This document shows, one piece after another, positions 12,409-22,516 of a DNA stretch of 64,000 bases. The stretch lies in NCBI RefSeq assembly GCF_022605165.1, contig NC_063071.1:2480001-2544000 (forward strand), written 5' to 3'. The stretch's first letter is position 1. Each line of letters opens with the position of its first letter. The DNA is from Purpureocillium takamizusanense. Its lineage: Eukaryota > Ascomycota > Sordariomycetes > Hypocreales > Ophiocordycipitaceae. The notes below the pieces were generated by a model. That model searched no databases. It saw nothing but the letters and a program-made list of their open reading frames with translations, and had not been told where the DNA came from. Both the position numbers and the translations under genes were made by a program.

Positions 12409-15400
12409 AGTAGTACTAGCCGTATAGATAGAAAGTACTAGCCGCATAAATATTCCATATTTTTCTAGGCCCGCGCCTTACCCTTATGCCGCGCTAACTA
12501 TTTTAGGTATATATATAGGACGAGACTAGCGCGCCGTAATATATGCTAACGTCTTAATTAAATTATATTATTATAATATAGCGCTTACGCTAGCGCGCTA
12601 GCTAGGCTTAATTCGCTTAAAAAACGCATTTCTATAGTTTCCTTATAATATTATTATATTCGGATAGATATTCTTCCGCTCTAAATCTCTCCGCTAGGCC
12701 CGGTCGGGCGCTACCGGCGCCGCGCCTATGCTTACTACTACTACCTATTAATTACGCTTATACCTACGACCTTATCTACTTTATTACCGGTAAGGCCTAA
12801 TTCGCTTAAAAATAGCGTTTTTACCGTTTTCTCCTAATATTATAATATTAAGGCTATATTATTCTATACTAAGCTAGGCGCTTATATATTAGGTACTATA
12901 GCTTATAACGCCGTTAGTCGGCCTTAAGCGGTATTACTACTATATTATTAATAGCGGGTACCTTATAATACCGTCGTTATTATTATTGTCCTATAAGGCT
13001 TACTATAAGGCCATAATAATACTATCTCTATCGTTTAAGGCTACTATAATAGCTACCTAAGCTCGTTATTAAGGTCGTCTCTTTTAAATTAAAAGGCCTA
13101 ATAATAAATACTTAGATTTAAGTATTAAGTACCTTAACTAATAGTTTAATTAAGCTACTAGCTTAAGCCCTTACTTTAACGTTATTAAGCTTAAGTTTAT
13201 AAAGCTTAAAACTATAAAGCCTAGCTTTAAGATATAATATCTACTTTAGCGTCGTTATTATTAATATCGTTAGTATTATCGTTATTAATAAGCTTTAAGT
13301 ATTATAGTACCTTTAGCTTTTTATTAACGGTATTAAAGTAAGGCCGCCTATAAGTTCTCGATATAACGGTTAGGTCGCGGATATTATAGTAGCTATCTTC
13401 GATATTTTATAGCTATTAATAATTAAGCTTAAAGGTAAAAGGTAAAGAAAGTAACGATATAATAAGAAGACGAATTAATAGCTTTTTAAGTTATTAATAA
13501 ATAGTAAATTAATTATAAAGTAATAGCTTCTCTTCTATAAAGTATTTAAAGACTATATAACTATAAAGTAAGCTATATTAAAGCTTAAAGTTACCTATAT
13601 AATCCCTTAATAGCTTTAGCTTATATTAATTAAGTATAATAATAAGGGTAAAGTAATATTACTTAATAAAAAGGTCGATTATTAAGTATATAAGTTAGTA
13701 ACTTAACTTATTAAGCTATACTTATTAAGAGAATTTATTTCGCTATTTTTATTTATATAAGGTAGTTATTTAATTATATTTTAAGCCTTATTTTTAATTA
13801 TCTCGATAAGAGATTTATAAAGCTAAAAGAGGTCTATTATACTTATTATAAAAAAAGACTTTATATTTATATAGGTAATCTTAACTAAATTATTAATTTA
13901 TTAGCTAAAGTTATAATACTAATTAATATAGTATTTTACTTATTACTTACGCTATAGTATATACTCCTTTTATATATATCGTAAGATATACCTTTATTTA
14001 TAGCTAAAGGTCTTAATAAAGGACTTTTATAAGTCCTTAAAGGTATTATAATTAGCGATATAAATAATATATTTAAAGGCTTTATATATACCTTTACGAT
14101 TATAGTCTTTTAGGCTAATAGGTATCTTAAAACCTTTTTATATTTATTATTATATATATTTTAAATAAAGCTTAGGCTTAAAAGGGTTAAAAAGGAAATT
14201 AGCAAAAAAGTTAAGGTTATTATTATTAATAAAGTTAATAGTATTATCGTTATTAACGGTATTATCGCTAGCGCTATCGCTAATATTATTATCCTTTTAA
14301 CTAAAGTTAATTCTATAATAAATATAAGCTAAGATATAATATATATATAGCTATTATTATATATTAAGAAAGACCTTTATAAAGACTATATAAAGAGCTT
14401 ATTCTTTATTTATAATAATAACCTTTAAGGTAAGTATATTAAGGCTCTTCTTTAAGTCGTTAAGCTACTTAATAAGCTATTAAAAATAATACTCTTTTTC
14501 GCTATTAATAAGGCTAAAGGCGAAGTTAATAAGGCTCTTTTAATCTATAACGCTAATAACTTAGAAAAAAGGTAGCTTAAAGTAATTAGTTTAGTATATA
14601 TTATTAATATTAAAGACCTTTAAAAACTTCTTTTATATCTCGCGATATTAAAGGTAGGTCTAAAGGATAGCTTAAAGTCGTCCTTTATTATTAAGTTACT
14701 TAATAACTTAAATACCTTTAGCTTTTTTAACGGTCTTAAAGAATTTAATAAAGGCTTATATAAATATAAGGCTATTAAGATATTCTTTTTTTATAGCTTA
14801 ATAATTATTATAGATATCTTTATTATAGAAGAAGCTATAGTCTAGGTTAGCTTTATAAACGATATTAGCTATCTCTTAAGCTTATAAGCTATACTCTATT
14901 ATAAGCTCTCTCTCTTTCTATCGCTATAATAATATATAGTAATAAAAGGTAATATAAGCTAATAGATCGAGAGATTAGCTATAATTATACTAACCTTTAA
15001 TTACCTTATATATCTATTTCTAATTAATAGACTTAATAGCTAAGGCCGTTACTTTAATAAAGTAGTCGAGCTTTTAAGATATTATCTTCTAAAGCCTTAT
15101 ACCTTTAAAGGCTTACCTTAGGCTATAGTCGTAATATAAGACGATATATAAAGGTTAAGAGATATTATTAATCTCTCGCTTAATAAAAGACGAGGCTTTT
15201 ATAAGGTAGGCGCTATTCTCGTAGTAAAAGTTAATTAAGAAGTTAGAGAGGTCTTAAAAGGTATCGAAAAGCTATAAAGGTAGTAAAAGAGGAATTAGCG
15301 CGCTAACGAAATTATCGTTAGCTACCTTATTAATTAGCTAGCCTATATTAAAATCTTATTAATTAACTTATCGGCATTATAGCCTATAAGAAACTTACTA

Positions 15401-15767
15401 TTAATAGCGGGCTATTTATCGGTAGGCTATTTATTAGTAGGCTATTAAGATATATTAAGAAGAAGACTAAGATCTATATTATAGTCGTAGGCCTATATAA
15501 GAGCTATATAATAGCTACTTATATCGTAATATAGCATTCGAGGCGTTACGATATAATGCCTATGATAATATTAAAAGTTAGCGTAGGTACTTATTATATT
15601 ATAGGCCTAACTATATAACCGGTTTTAATAGGGTAGCCCTACGCTAACTCGCGCTATAAACCTTATTCGGGTATAGCGGGCTATGCGGTATAGGATTAGC
15701 TAGGAAAAATAAAAATATAGAATATCTATGCGGCTAGTACTTTCTATCTATACGGCTAGCACTACTC
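12408..15767. mobile_element. TIR DNA transposon nested in the 3' LTR
   Basis: The left end (12,408-12,500) and the reverse complement of the right end (about 15,680-15,767) match over roughly 85 bp, starting (A/G)AGTAGT(A/G)CTAGCCG. A subterminal copy of the CTAGCCG motif follows inside each TIR. CTTAAGTA is present at both borders (12,400-12,407 and 15,768-15,775), and the intact 5' LTR shows this sequence only once, which confirms insertion and an 8-bp (possibly 9-bp) target duplication. That size fits hAT (8 bp) or Mutator-like (9 bp) elements. The inside is RIP-degraded and I could not follow a transposase, so the superfamily stays open. Confidence 0.75.
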
Positions 15768-15811
15768 CTTAAGTAATAGTAAACCTTAGGATCCCTCTAA
15801 GGCTCTATTAT
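15768..15811 (+). repeat. 3' LTR of the chromovirus, distal fragment
   Basis: Continues the LTR after the nested element and matches the end of the 5' LTR at about 6,088-6,131. It is followed by the AAGAA target duplication. Confidence 0.85.
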
Positions 15812-16324
15812 AAAGAACTTAAGGAATAATATCGTTATCTCGGGCCGCTATATATACCTCTTTAAGCCCTTTTTCCCCTTAGTCTCGCTAGCTATATTAT
15901 TATCGTTTAGGGTAGCTTTAATAGCGCTTATCGAAGCTTACTTTAGTCTTATAAGCGGCGGCGGCGGCGGTATTAATTCTATCGGACTAGGCTCGTTAGA
16001 GACGTCTTCCGCGACGATAGATATCTCTTCTTCGGTAGCGGGCTTAGTAATAGCTATAGTAGTAACGGCGGCATGGGTCTTTTTATGCGGTATCGTAAGG
16101 GTTATAGGTATAGTGTTTTAAAAAGTAGTAAATTTAATGATCCCGAGACTAGAATACTGCCGTAGCTAGTCTCAATAAGGAAGGTAGTGAGGGAAAGTAT
16201 GCATAACGCGCTAATAGGGGTCGAAAACGGTACTTTGACCCCCTAGCAGCTTTTTATATAGTGGGCCGAAGTCACTCTCTAGACCCCAAGGTGGTGCTAA
16301 CAGAGCTAGCCGAGCAGGGCCTAA

Positions 16325-17065
16325 AGCCGCTAGAGACCCCAAATGCCTGAAAGACGTAGGCCGCATCTAATATTTACTGTCGCTCTACTCCGTACTCTCG
16401 GTCGCCATTTCCAAATTCATCTGGTGCAACATAAAGGTTTCAACTGCTCTGCTGACAGTCATGGCCAGCCTCGCAGCGGCAATTCCCGGCGTCCACGAAA
16501 ACGTTCGACGAGCACCTTGCTCTCCCACAGTGGACACTGCTATTAAAGCTGGAGTCGCGGCAGTGAATATGGCATTCAGCGTTGCCCCACCCCAAAATCT
16601 TTCGCTGGCCCTCGACAGTGGGGTCGCTGCCTTTTAAGAAGCGCTTGGCTGTCAGTAGACGCTTTACGGCGGCCAATGGAGAAAACCTCAATAGTGAGCT
16701 TATCTTGGAACGGACTACGGCATTACGATTCCGCATTGGACGGTTTGAAACGAGGCAGTGGAAGATAATGCACTTATCATCGAGCTGCGTTAAGTGCGGG
16801 AGTTGCTGGCCGTGTTGGTTTGAAATTCAAGATCAACCAGATGTCGCGATTATTGGCGTGGCCAGCTGCGATAATGCAAACAATGTCAATCGATTCGAAG
16901 TCCTGTGGTTATTGTAGCTAGGCAATCTTGATCAACTTCTATAGGTTTCGGCAATGTCTGCGGATACAAGTCGCGAATTGAATCAAAATGACAGGGGTGG
17001 GCGTCTGAATACGGATCAGGCGACATTTCCGCAAAGGCCTAACTACACGTCGCACCGTTCCGTTC
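16325..17065. other. Boundary region with no intact gene
   Basis: GC-normal DNA directly right of the transposon nest. Open frames are short and none has a convincing start or splice structure, apart from the secreted-protein relic listed at 16,431-16,637. Some minus-strand stretches (about 16,790-16,890) read like ordinary protein sequence but run into stops, so decayed coding sequence is possible. Confidence 0.5.
16431..16637 (+). pseudogene. Relic of a small secreted protein, start codon lost
   Basis: From ATA at 16,431 the frame reads a Lys followed by a hydrophobic leader with an A-A-A-I-P processing-like site, then about 45 residues to TAA at 16,635. The leader is a textbook signal peptide except that the initiator reads ATA, as a G-to-A change of ATG would give. 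Past the stop the same frame continues for six codons before TAG, so the stop may itself have been a Gln codon. The next in-frame ATG (16,461) would cut away most of the leader. I do not recognise the family. The position about 100 bp from the transposon edge suggests RIP leakage. Confidence 0.3.
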
Positions 17066-18697
17066 CTACCCAGGCAAGCGGCCAGCTCCCGCAGGGCGGC
17101 CAAGAAATTCGCGTTGGTTAGCTGCGTATCCTCCTGGTCGGGCCGGCGATCGAACCATCATGGGGCCAAGCCCGGTAGCTTCCATTGTGCGTACGTCGGG
17201 CAAGCGCGCAGCTAGTCCGGCCGGTAACCCGCGTCTGAGCTCAAGCGGCTGAGGAAGCTGAGGAGGGCATGCTTCACTTAGGCACTGCAGCCATGACACA
17301 GCGGTTGGCATGATTGAGGCGTAGCGGCCGGCAGAACCGATTTGACGGCGCTCGGCTTCCTCGAGCTGTAGGGCCAAGCGTACGGGGCGCGGCAGCTTGA
17401 AGAAGCCCTCGGTCGAAGGTTGGGCGGCATAGGAATCGTAGGCCTCCCAAGCGTTCAGTTCCTCGACGGCCTCGAGCGCGAGATTGCGGTATTGGCGTTG
17501 CCCAGCTTGTGGGGCGCAGCCACTGAAGCTGCCCCTCGCTCCCTCCATCACGGCGCTCATCATCAAGAGGGTCAGCTGGCCTAGAGGAAGCCGTACACCC
17601 CATGACCGCTCTCGGTACCGGTCAAGTACGTCCACTACTGATGAAGTGGCGAGTACGTAAGGGCGAAGAACGCATAGGAAGAGTGACGGTAAGACGCGTT
17701 CGCCATATGCCAAAAGGGAGCTGATCAACTGGCTCCGGCCCTGAAGCTCGCTGGAGCGGGCATCCAGCGCCACCTCGGTGTAGTTGCCACCCCCTAACCG
17801 CGTCGCACGCTTGCAGAAGTCCAGGACAATGGCATTCCCGTAACAGTAAAGCCCCACAGCGCCAGCTAACTCTTTCTGAAAGGGCAGGCCGGAGTATGCG
17901 CATAAGCAAAGCCCAACGAATGGTGTCATAGCAGCCTCTGCGCGAACCATATAGTGCGCGGTAGTGTCCCAGTCAGTAAAGACGTTCTTGTCTTGCATAA
18001 CCAATCCGAGATGCGCTAATTTCTCGCGGTTCTGCAAGAATACACTCGAACGGAGGGCGTCCCGGGCTAGGGCTAGCCAACAAGCCGCGTCCTCACGCCC
18101 GTCACACTCGACCAGACATTCGTCCCATAGGTCGCCGATTCGACGTCCTAGGTATACAGTTGTGTCGAGGGAGTCAATCGGGCAGAAGAACTCATCCACT
18201 CCAATGCAGAACGCTAACAGTATGGTGAGGGCCGGACGGGTCGCGGGCGTACCTGGCAGCCACTGCTCCGTGAAGTGAATAGTGTCACGGAGCGAATAAA
18301 ACTGCTCAGCGGCCGTGGCACCAACAGGAAACGTATTTCCGGCATACGATATCAGGTGGCTCTCGTTCGGAGCCTCGACATCCATCCAACCACGGACTAA
18401 GTCGCCGACACGCCGTGCCGAAGCAGGCAAGTCGAGTGACCCAGCCCACGTCGCCCCCCCAGCGAGCTCATCGACAAACGTTCCCCCTCCTTGCAACAAC
18501 CGAGCCGCCCATGGACCTGTGGCAGCGAGAGTACCGAGTGGGGCAATGCACGGATCGAACAGTTCAGCGCCTCGTCCCTTGATGATTGGGTTGGCGGCCA
18601 GAAGGTCGAGCGCTTCTCCGCGAAGAAAGTCAACGTCATATCCCACGGTCGCAATATAATCGAGGAAGGATTGGGAGACCATAGCCCGAGATGGCAT
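17066..18697 (-). CDS. Probable terpene-cyclase-like protein with degenerate metal motifs
   Basis: One exon, 543 residues from ATG at 18,697; longer in-frame readings start at TTG only. The helical middle third has the spacing of a class I terpene cyclase of the trichodiene synthase type: an acidic site G-V-D-E-F-F (D168) after a hydrophobic helix, an Arg (R252) in a helix before it, an N-x-x-x-x-D-F segment (N288) 120 residues after the acidic site, and a D-R-Y (359-361) about 70 residues later. The canonical DDxxD/E is reduced to a single D-E, and the NSE triad lacks its Ser/Thr and Glu. About 180 further residues follow the D-R-Y, longer than usual for this family. A TATTTAAA-like box lies at about 18,838-18,850. 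The gene is isolated between AT-rich blocks. The coding call is fairly safe; the family is inference from motif spacing and could be wrong. Confidence 0.4.
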   Translation of the reverse strand: MPSRAMVSQSFLDYIATVGYDVDFLRGEALDLLAANPIIKGRGAELFDPCIAPLGTLAATGPWAARLLQGGGTFVDELAGGATWAGSLDLPASARRVGDLVRGWMDVEAPNESHLISYAGNTFPVGATAAEQFYSLRDTIHFTEQWLPGTPATRPALTILLAFCIGVDEFFCPIDSLDTTVYLGRRIGDLWDECLVECDGREDAACWLALARDALRSSVFLQNREKLAHLGLVMQDKNVFTDWDTTAHYMVRAEAAMTPFVGLCLCAYSGLPFQKELAGAVGLYCYGNAIVLDFCKRATRLGGGNYTEVALDARSSELQGRSQLISSLLAYGERVLPSLFLCVLRPYVLATSSVVDVLDRYRERSWGVRLPLGQLTLLMMSAVMEGARGSFSGCAPQAGQRQYRNLALEAVEELNAWEAYDSYAAQPSTEGFFKLPRPVRLALQLEEAERRQIGSAGRYASIMPTAVSWLQCLSEACPPQLPQPLELRRGLPAGLAARLPDVRTMEATGLGPMMVRSPARPGGYAANQREFLGRPAGAGRLPG

Positions 18698-21292
18698 CTG
18701 ATGAGGGTCGAGAAATATGCGAAAGTGACGACTGCACCGTCGGGTCAAACCAGAGGGTGCACGATAACTAAGGTCGCCAAAAAGGGGAATGCAACAAACG
18801 AACAAGGCGTTGATCCAATGCCAGGTTTCTGGGGCTACCCTTTAAATAGGGTAGAGCACTCGCTTCACTAACTAATGGACTCGGTTTGCCCTATTCTTGG
18901 AAGTAATCAAGCTAAATGATTCTTCCTTGTTTAAGTCGCCGAGTGAGCAAATGCCAAGCATCCATGCAGTAGTGGGTGTTAGAATAACCCTGTTACGGGC
19001 GCTTGAACGTAGCCACTGTATCATCGCCCTCGCCTCAAATGGAGCATGTGTCGGCATATGCTCCACTGTAGCGTTGTTTCTAACAGGACATTGTGAGACC
19101 TCCATACCATCAGTCATTCCACGTCAAGAATCTTTCCACGTCATGAAACACTCCACATGCCTTGGCGGGTAAGCCTTGTCTTCCCAAGGAGCTACGATCT
19201 CTGTAACAACGATCCCACCGCGTCTAGCAGGGATGTGTTACACCACGGCTGCTCTCCCACTTCTTGCAGTACGGGTCACACCGCAAGCCCGCGCCGCTCG
19301 ATTCTAGTGTCCCCGCCTACCTTATTTGTTATGTAGTGGTCTGAGCGGCGTAGGATTCGTTGGGAGTAAAATGGCTGGGGAGATACCTTTCGCGAATAGC
19401 ACTTATATCTTTAGAGCTCTCGGCTCATTAACTACAATTGCCGGCGGGTATATTATAATAGGTAGCATCGCCGCTATTATATAAACGCCCTGTTATTAAC
19501 TGAGCTTATAATCCTAAGTTTATTATATTATACTTAATAAGATACTATATTAAAGTAAGAAAGATGTTAAATTAATAGAGTATATAGCCTTATTTTATTT
19601 TATTTTCCTATTTTTACTTAACTTAATATAAGTACTTAATAACCCTTAAATTATTTTATACTAAGCTTAAAAGATATTTAAATACCTTTATCTACTCTCT
19701 ATAGTAAAAATATATATAGTTTAAATTAAAAGGGATATATAATATTAAGAGCTCTAGGGCTACTAAGTAGCAGTTAATAGCCCCTAATATATTATACGCG
19801 GCATAGGCAAATAGAGATTTATAACCGTGGGCAGATAATAGTAGTTTCTCTATAGGAGTAGAGATGCGATCGACGATTGGCGTCAGCAGGCTACGCGAGA
19901 CGATAGGCTCCATGGTAGGTGAGGCTAGCACCTCTAAATCATCCCACGGCCGGGCATTGTGTCTGATAGCGCCTCGGGCAGTAGCTACGGCAAGAATCGT
20001 AGAGGATGAATCGGCAGTCGCGGGTCTCGGCATAGGCTATGAGTAACCAGTGAATCCCAGAAAGCCTGTCTTCGACGATGGAGAGCGTAACGTGGTCCCG
20101 GACAACTGAAAGAATGAGAGCAGTGCATGGAGCACTTTGGCTCAGCTCCGCGAGGCGAGACCGCGAGGTGGATGTTTCCGACGAACTCGAGAACACAGAC
20201 TTGCTCGGCGTTTCAACTCGCCAGGGTCCAGACGCGCTTCGTGATGACTGGCAGTGCACGGCAGCCGCGCTACTAATTCCGGATGGTGCACCGCTTACAC
20301 GCAGGTTGATCGTGGGCTGGCCGTAGGCGACTGCGGCATGGACTTCGGTCACTCGTTGAGCCGTTGGAGGAGCATCTCGTGACAACGCATGTGCGCGCAT
20401 TCGTCAGGGGCAAGTGCCTGAATAATTTGCCTTTGATTTGATGCTGCGAGAATGGGCTCGGGGCGTTGTCTCATCTTGGCGAGCTCATCCATGGTGGTCA
20501 TCATGGTTGCCGGCGTGAGTCGACACTCCGTTGCTGCTCGGTGCGTCGGCGTCGGCTCTCGTCAGCTTTGGCGCTGGTCTAGGGACTCTCTTTTGACTCT
20601 CTCGGCTCCGAGGCAATATGGGGACGCGCTGTCCGAGAGGGGCTTCGGCACGGGTCCCCATTCGTCGACGATACGCTTTTCGGCTTCGGCTTCGGCTTCG
20701 GCTTGCGTGGCCGCACCGCTGACAGAAGCCTCGCTGACATATTCTCAAGACTCGCAGCACAAGCGACGGACATGGCTGGCCCAAGGGCGCACCCAAGTGG
20801 GCCGTGAGGCGTTCACGGGCCAATGTGACTTACACGCGCGACTCCCGAGCACGACAGAACTGGAAACGCGCACAGGGCGCGGCAATGACTCAGCCTGGCC
20901 GTTATGAACGTGACAATGTGCAAGGCTATGCTCGCAAGCCGAACCGAAGCCGACCACCATGGTGGTGGTGATGATGATGAAATGTGGCGAGCTACAGCCT
21001 GTCGTACGTGCCTGCCAGTTCCTCTATTTAAGTTGACCGCTCCGCCAGCCAACGAGACGCTTGAGGAAGCAAGCAGCACCACAGTTGAAGCCATCGCAAC
21101 TATCTTATACCTATCAGCACACACAACAAAACGAAAGAGGCAGTCGATATAATATACACATCCGGGACACAATCAGCTTAGGCCTACCTGAGAACCAAGC
21201 AGGCTGAATCTCACGCATTTCATCGCCTTTCCCCAGTCATCTATCCTCGGCTTCTTAAGCTCCAAGTCACCCAACAACTCGACATCGTCACA
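18698..21292. other. Gene-poor stretch with AT-rich scar
   Basis: No convincing gene. About 19,440-19,850 is an AT-rich, TA-saturated scar like the transposon block, probably a RIP-mutated fragment. The short frames on either side (for example 19,939-20,400 on - and 20,452-20,907 on +) lack family resemblance. A (CGGCTT) hexanucleotide run of about four copies is at 20,681-20,704. A TATTTAAG box at about 21,023 and a CA-rich leader precede the small gene at 21,293. Confidence 0.6.
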
Positions 21293-21695
21293 ATGCCCTT
21301 CGCTTTCGGCAAGAAGACCGCCACGACCTCTGGCAAGCCTTATACGCACCAGACAACGTCGGAGGCGACGCTCGTCGACCACACTCTTCCAGAAAACACC
21401 AAGCCTGAGATCCGGTCCCGGGATCTCACGTCCAAGTCCTCTGGGAAGGACAAGGTAGATCACAGGCGGAATTGGGAGGCTCTAGCGTGTAAGTCGCAAA
21501 ACGACACAGGCCGCGCCGAGGCGAATCGAGGACTTCACTGACTTCCAACGGGTCCAGTTGCCGCCATGACCCGATGATGGGAGCATTGGCGAACTGTAAC
21601 GATGACATGCAGCTGCCCGAGTTCTTTGTCCAAAGCGACTTTGCTTCCCTTTTTGTTCTTGCGCCGGTGCCGGAGACGCTAGGGGCGATATGATT
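21293..21695 (+). CDS. Small protein of unknown function (tentative two-exon model)
   Basis: ATG at 21,293 has a good fungal context (GTCACAATG) and follows a TATA-like box and an A/C-rich leader, so transcription is likely. Read straight through, the frame gives 82 residues and ends at 21,541. A GTGTAAGT donor-like site at 21,487, a CTGAC branch-like site near 21,537 and a CAG at 21,557 permit a 71-nt intron. Exon 2 would start at 21,558 and end at TGA 21,693-21,695, for 110 residues rich in Ser/Thr/Lys at the start and hydrophobic near the end. No domain recognised. The splice model is a guess. Confidence 0.3.
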
Positions 21696-21759
21696 TTGGC
21701 CGCTGTAATACGGAATGATGTTCCTCCCTCGTTGTCAATCGGGTTGATTGGCTCGATCA

Positions 21760-22516
21760 ATAGCGGCGTTAGTCTGGACCACTGGACATTTTGATATAGA
21801 CACGGACCTGGAATATGGCTAGAATTGCATTACCTTGCTATCGCGCCCTAATAAATACGTTGCTGAACCACAATCACCGGAAATTTTAATGCATGTACGA
21901 AGTACGAAGTATTCTTATATGAGTGAAGGCTTGATTATGCCCTCGTAATCCGGCGCCCTGTTTAGCAAGTCTAGTACTAATGAAGTATTTAGACCGGAGT
22001 AGTAGTACGACCAGCTCCATGGGGATACTTAGCACCGCTCCATAAATATATGCCTTAATACCTTATTTGCGTATTGGCCTGTATAAGTATCTACTTTATA
22101 GGATGAGGCGCGAAGTACGTGCACAAGTTGGTCTTAAATGTGAAAGAGGTACCTACTATTGTGGTTGGGTACCGGACTGCTACCTCCTTTAGTAGTATCC
22201 TAAGCGTACATGAGAGCACGTACTTCGTATGTACTTTTGCCTATTGTCCCCACTTGCCGCTTCGAGACCAGAAAAAAAACGACAGCGTCTGCGATAAGAT
22301 AAGGACGCTAGAGAAAAAAAGTTCACCAGCGGAGCACTCTCCAGAGTTGATGGAGTTCTCATCTAAGCCAGAGAAACAAAACCCTGTGCGCCGTCTTGAG
22401 TCCTGGGCCACATCGCCTTGGATCGATTGCTTTCGCAATCATTATCAGGGGGAGTTCGACGCCACCCAGTCTTACTACGCATCGTCCGCTTCCGCAGGTC
22501 GACTTCCACGACTCCA
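21760..22516. other. Intergenic region upstream of ERB1
   Basis: Moderately AT-rich. It contains several copies of the motif TACGAAGTA or its complement (about 21,895-21,915, 22,110 and 22,220) and no gene-like frame. The last about 200 bp form the ERB1 promoter and leader. Confidence 0.6.

Larger units (their letters stand above)
5704..15811 (+). mobile_element. Ty3/gypsy chromovirus LTR retrotransposon, RIP-inactivated
   Basis: Two LTRs bound the element: 5,704-6,131, and 12,021-12,408 plus 15,768-15,811 (split). The flanks AAGAA at 5,699-5,703 and 15,812-15,816 form a 5-bp target duplication. The canonical TG...CA ends read TA...TA, as RIP would give. A purine tract ends at 12,020, just before the 3' LTR (polypurine tract). 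The order of domains read on + is protease (about 8,165), reverse transcriptase (about 8,700-9,200), RNase H (about 9,600), integrase zinc-binding domain (about 10,255-10,400), integrase core (DRDKLF region at 10,645-10,680), and a terminal chromodomain (11,243-11,315). That order is diagnostic for Ty3/gypsy chromoviruses. Removing the nested insertion leaves about 6.75 kb, a normal size. It sits inside the Myb-like frame of element A. Confidence 0.9.
3650..16321 (+). mobile_element. PIF/Harbinger-type DNA transposon A (split by nested insertions)
   Basis: The parts outside the nested retroelement (about 3,650-5,703 and 15,812-16,321) align in order with the complete Harbinger-type element at 29,531-33,059. 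On the + strand around 3,875-4,020 the residues of a Harbinger DDE transposase can be followed despite stops (the VLTA..LD.LF.YV...V.GS.N stretch). On the - strand the Myb/SANT-like accessory frame runs from about 16,120 to 15,812 and continues at 5,703 down to about 5,100. The right end is GCCGAGCAGGGCC at 16,309-16,321 followed by TAA, matching the TIR of the second copy and the TWA target preference of PIF/Harbinger elements. The left TIR was not found, so the start given is only where similarity becomes visible. Everything is RIP-degraded. Confidence 0.7.

Noticed and set aside
1..16000. CRISPR-like or origin-like tandem repeats in the AT-rich block
   Set aside because: The repeats are contiguous AT minisatellites without spacers in what looks like a fungal nuclear genome.
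20452..20907. 151-codon frame on + at the hexanucleotide repeat
   Set aside because: Composition is driven by the CGGCTT run and no motif or homologue pattern is visible.
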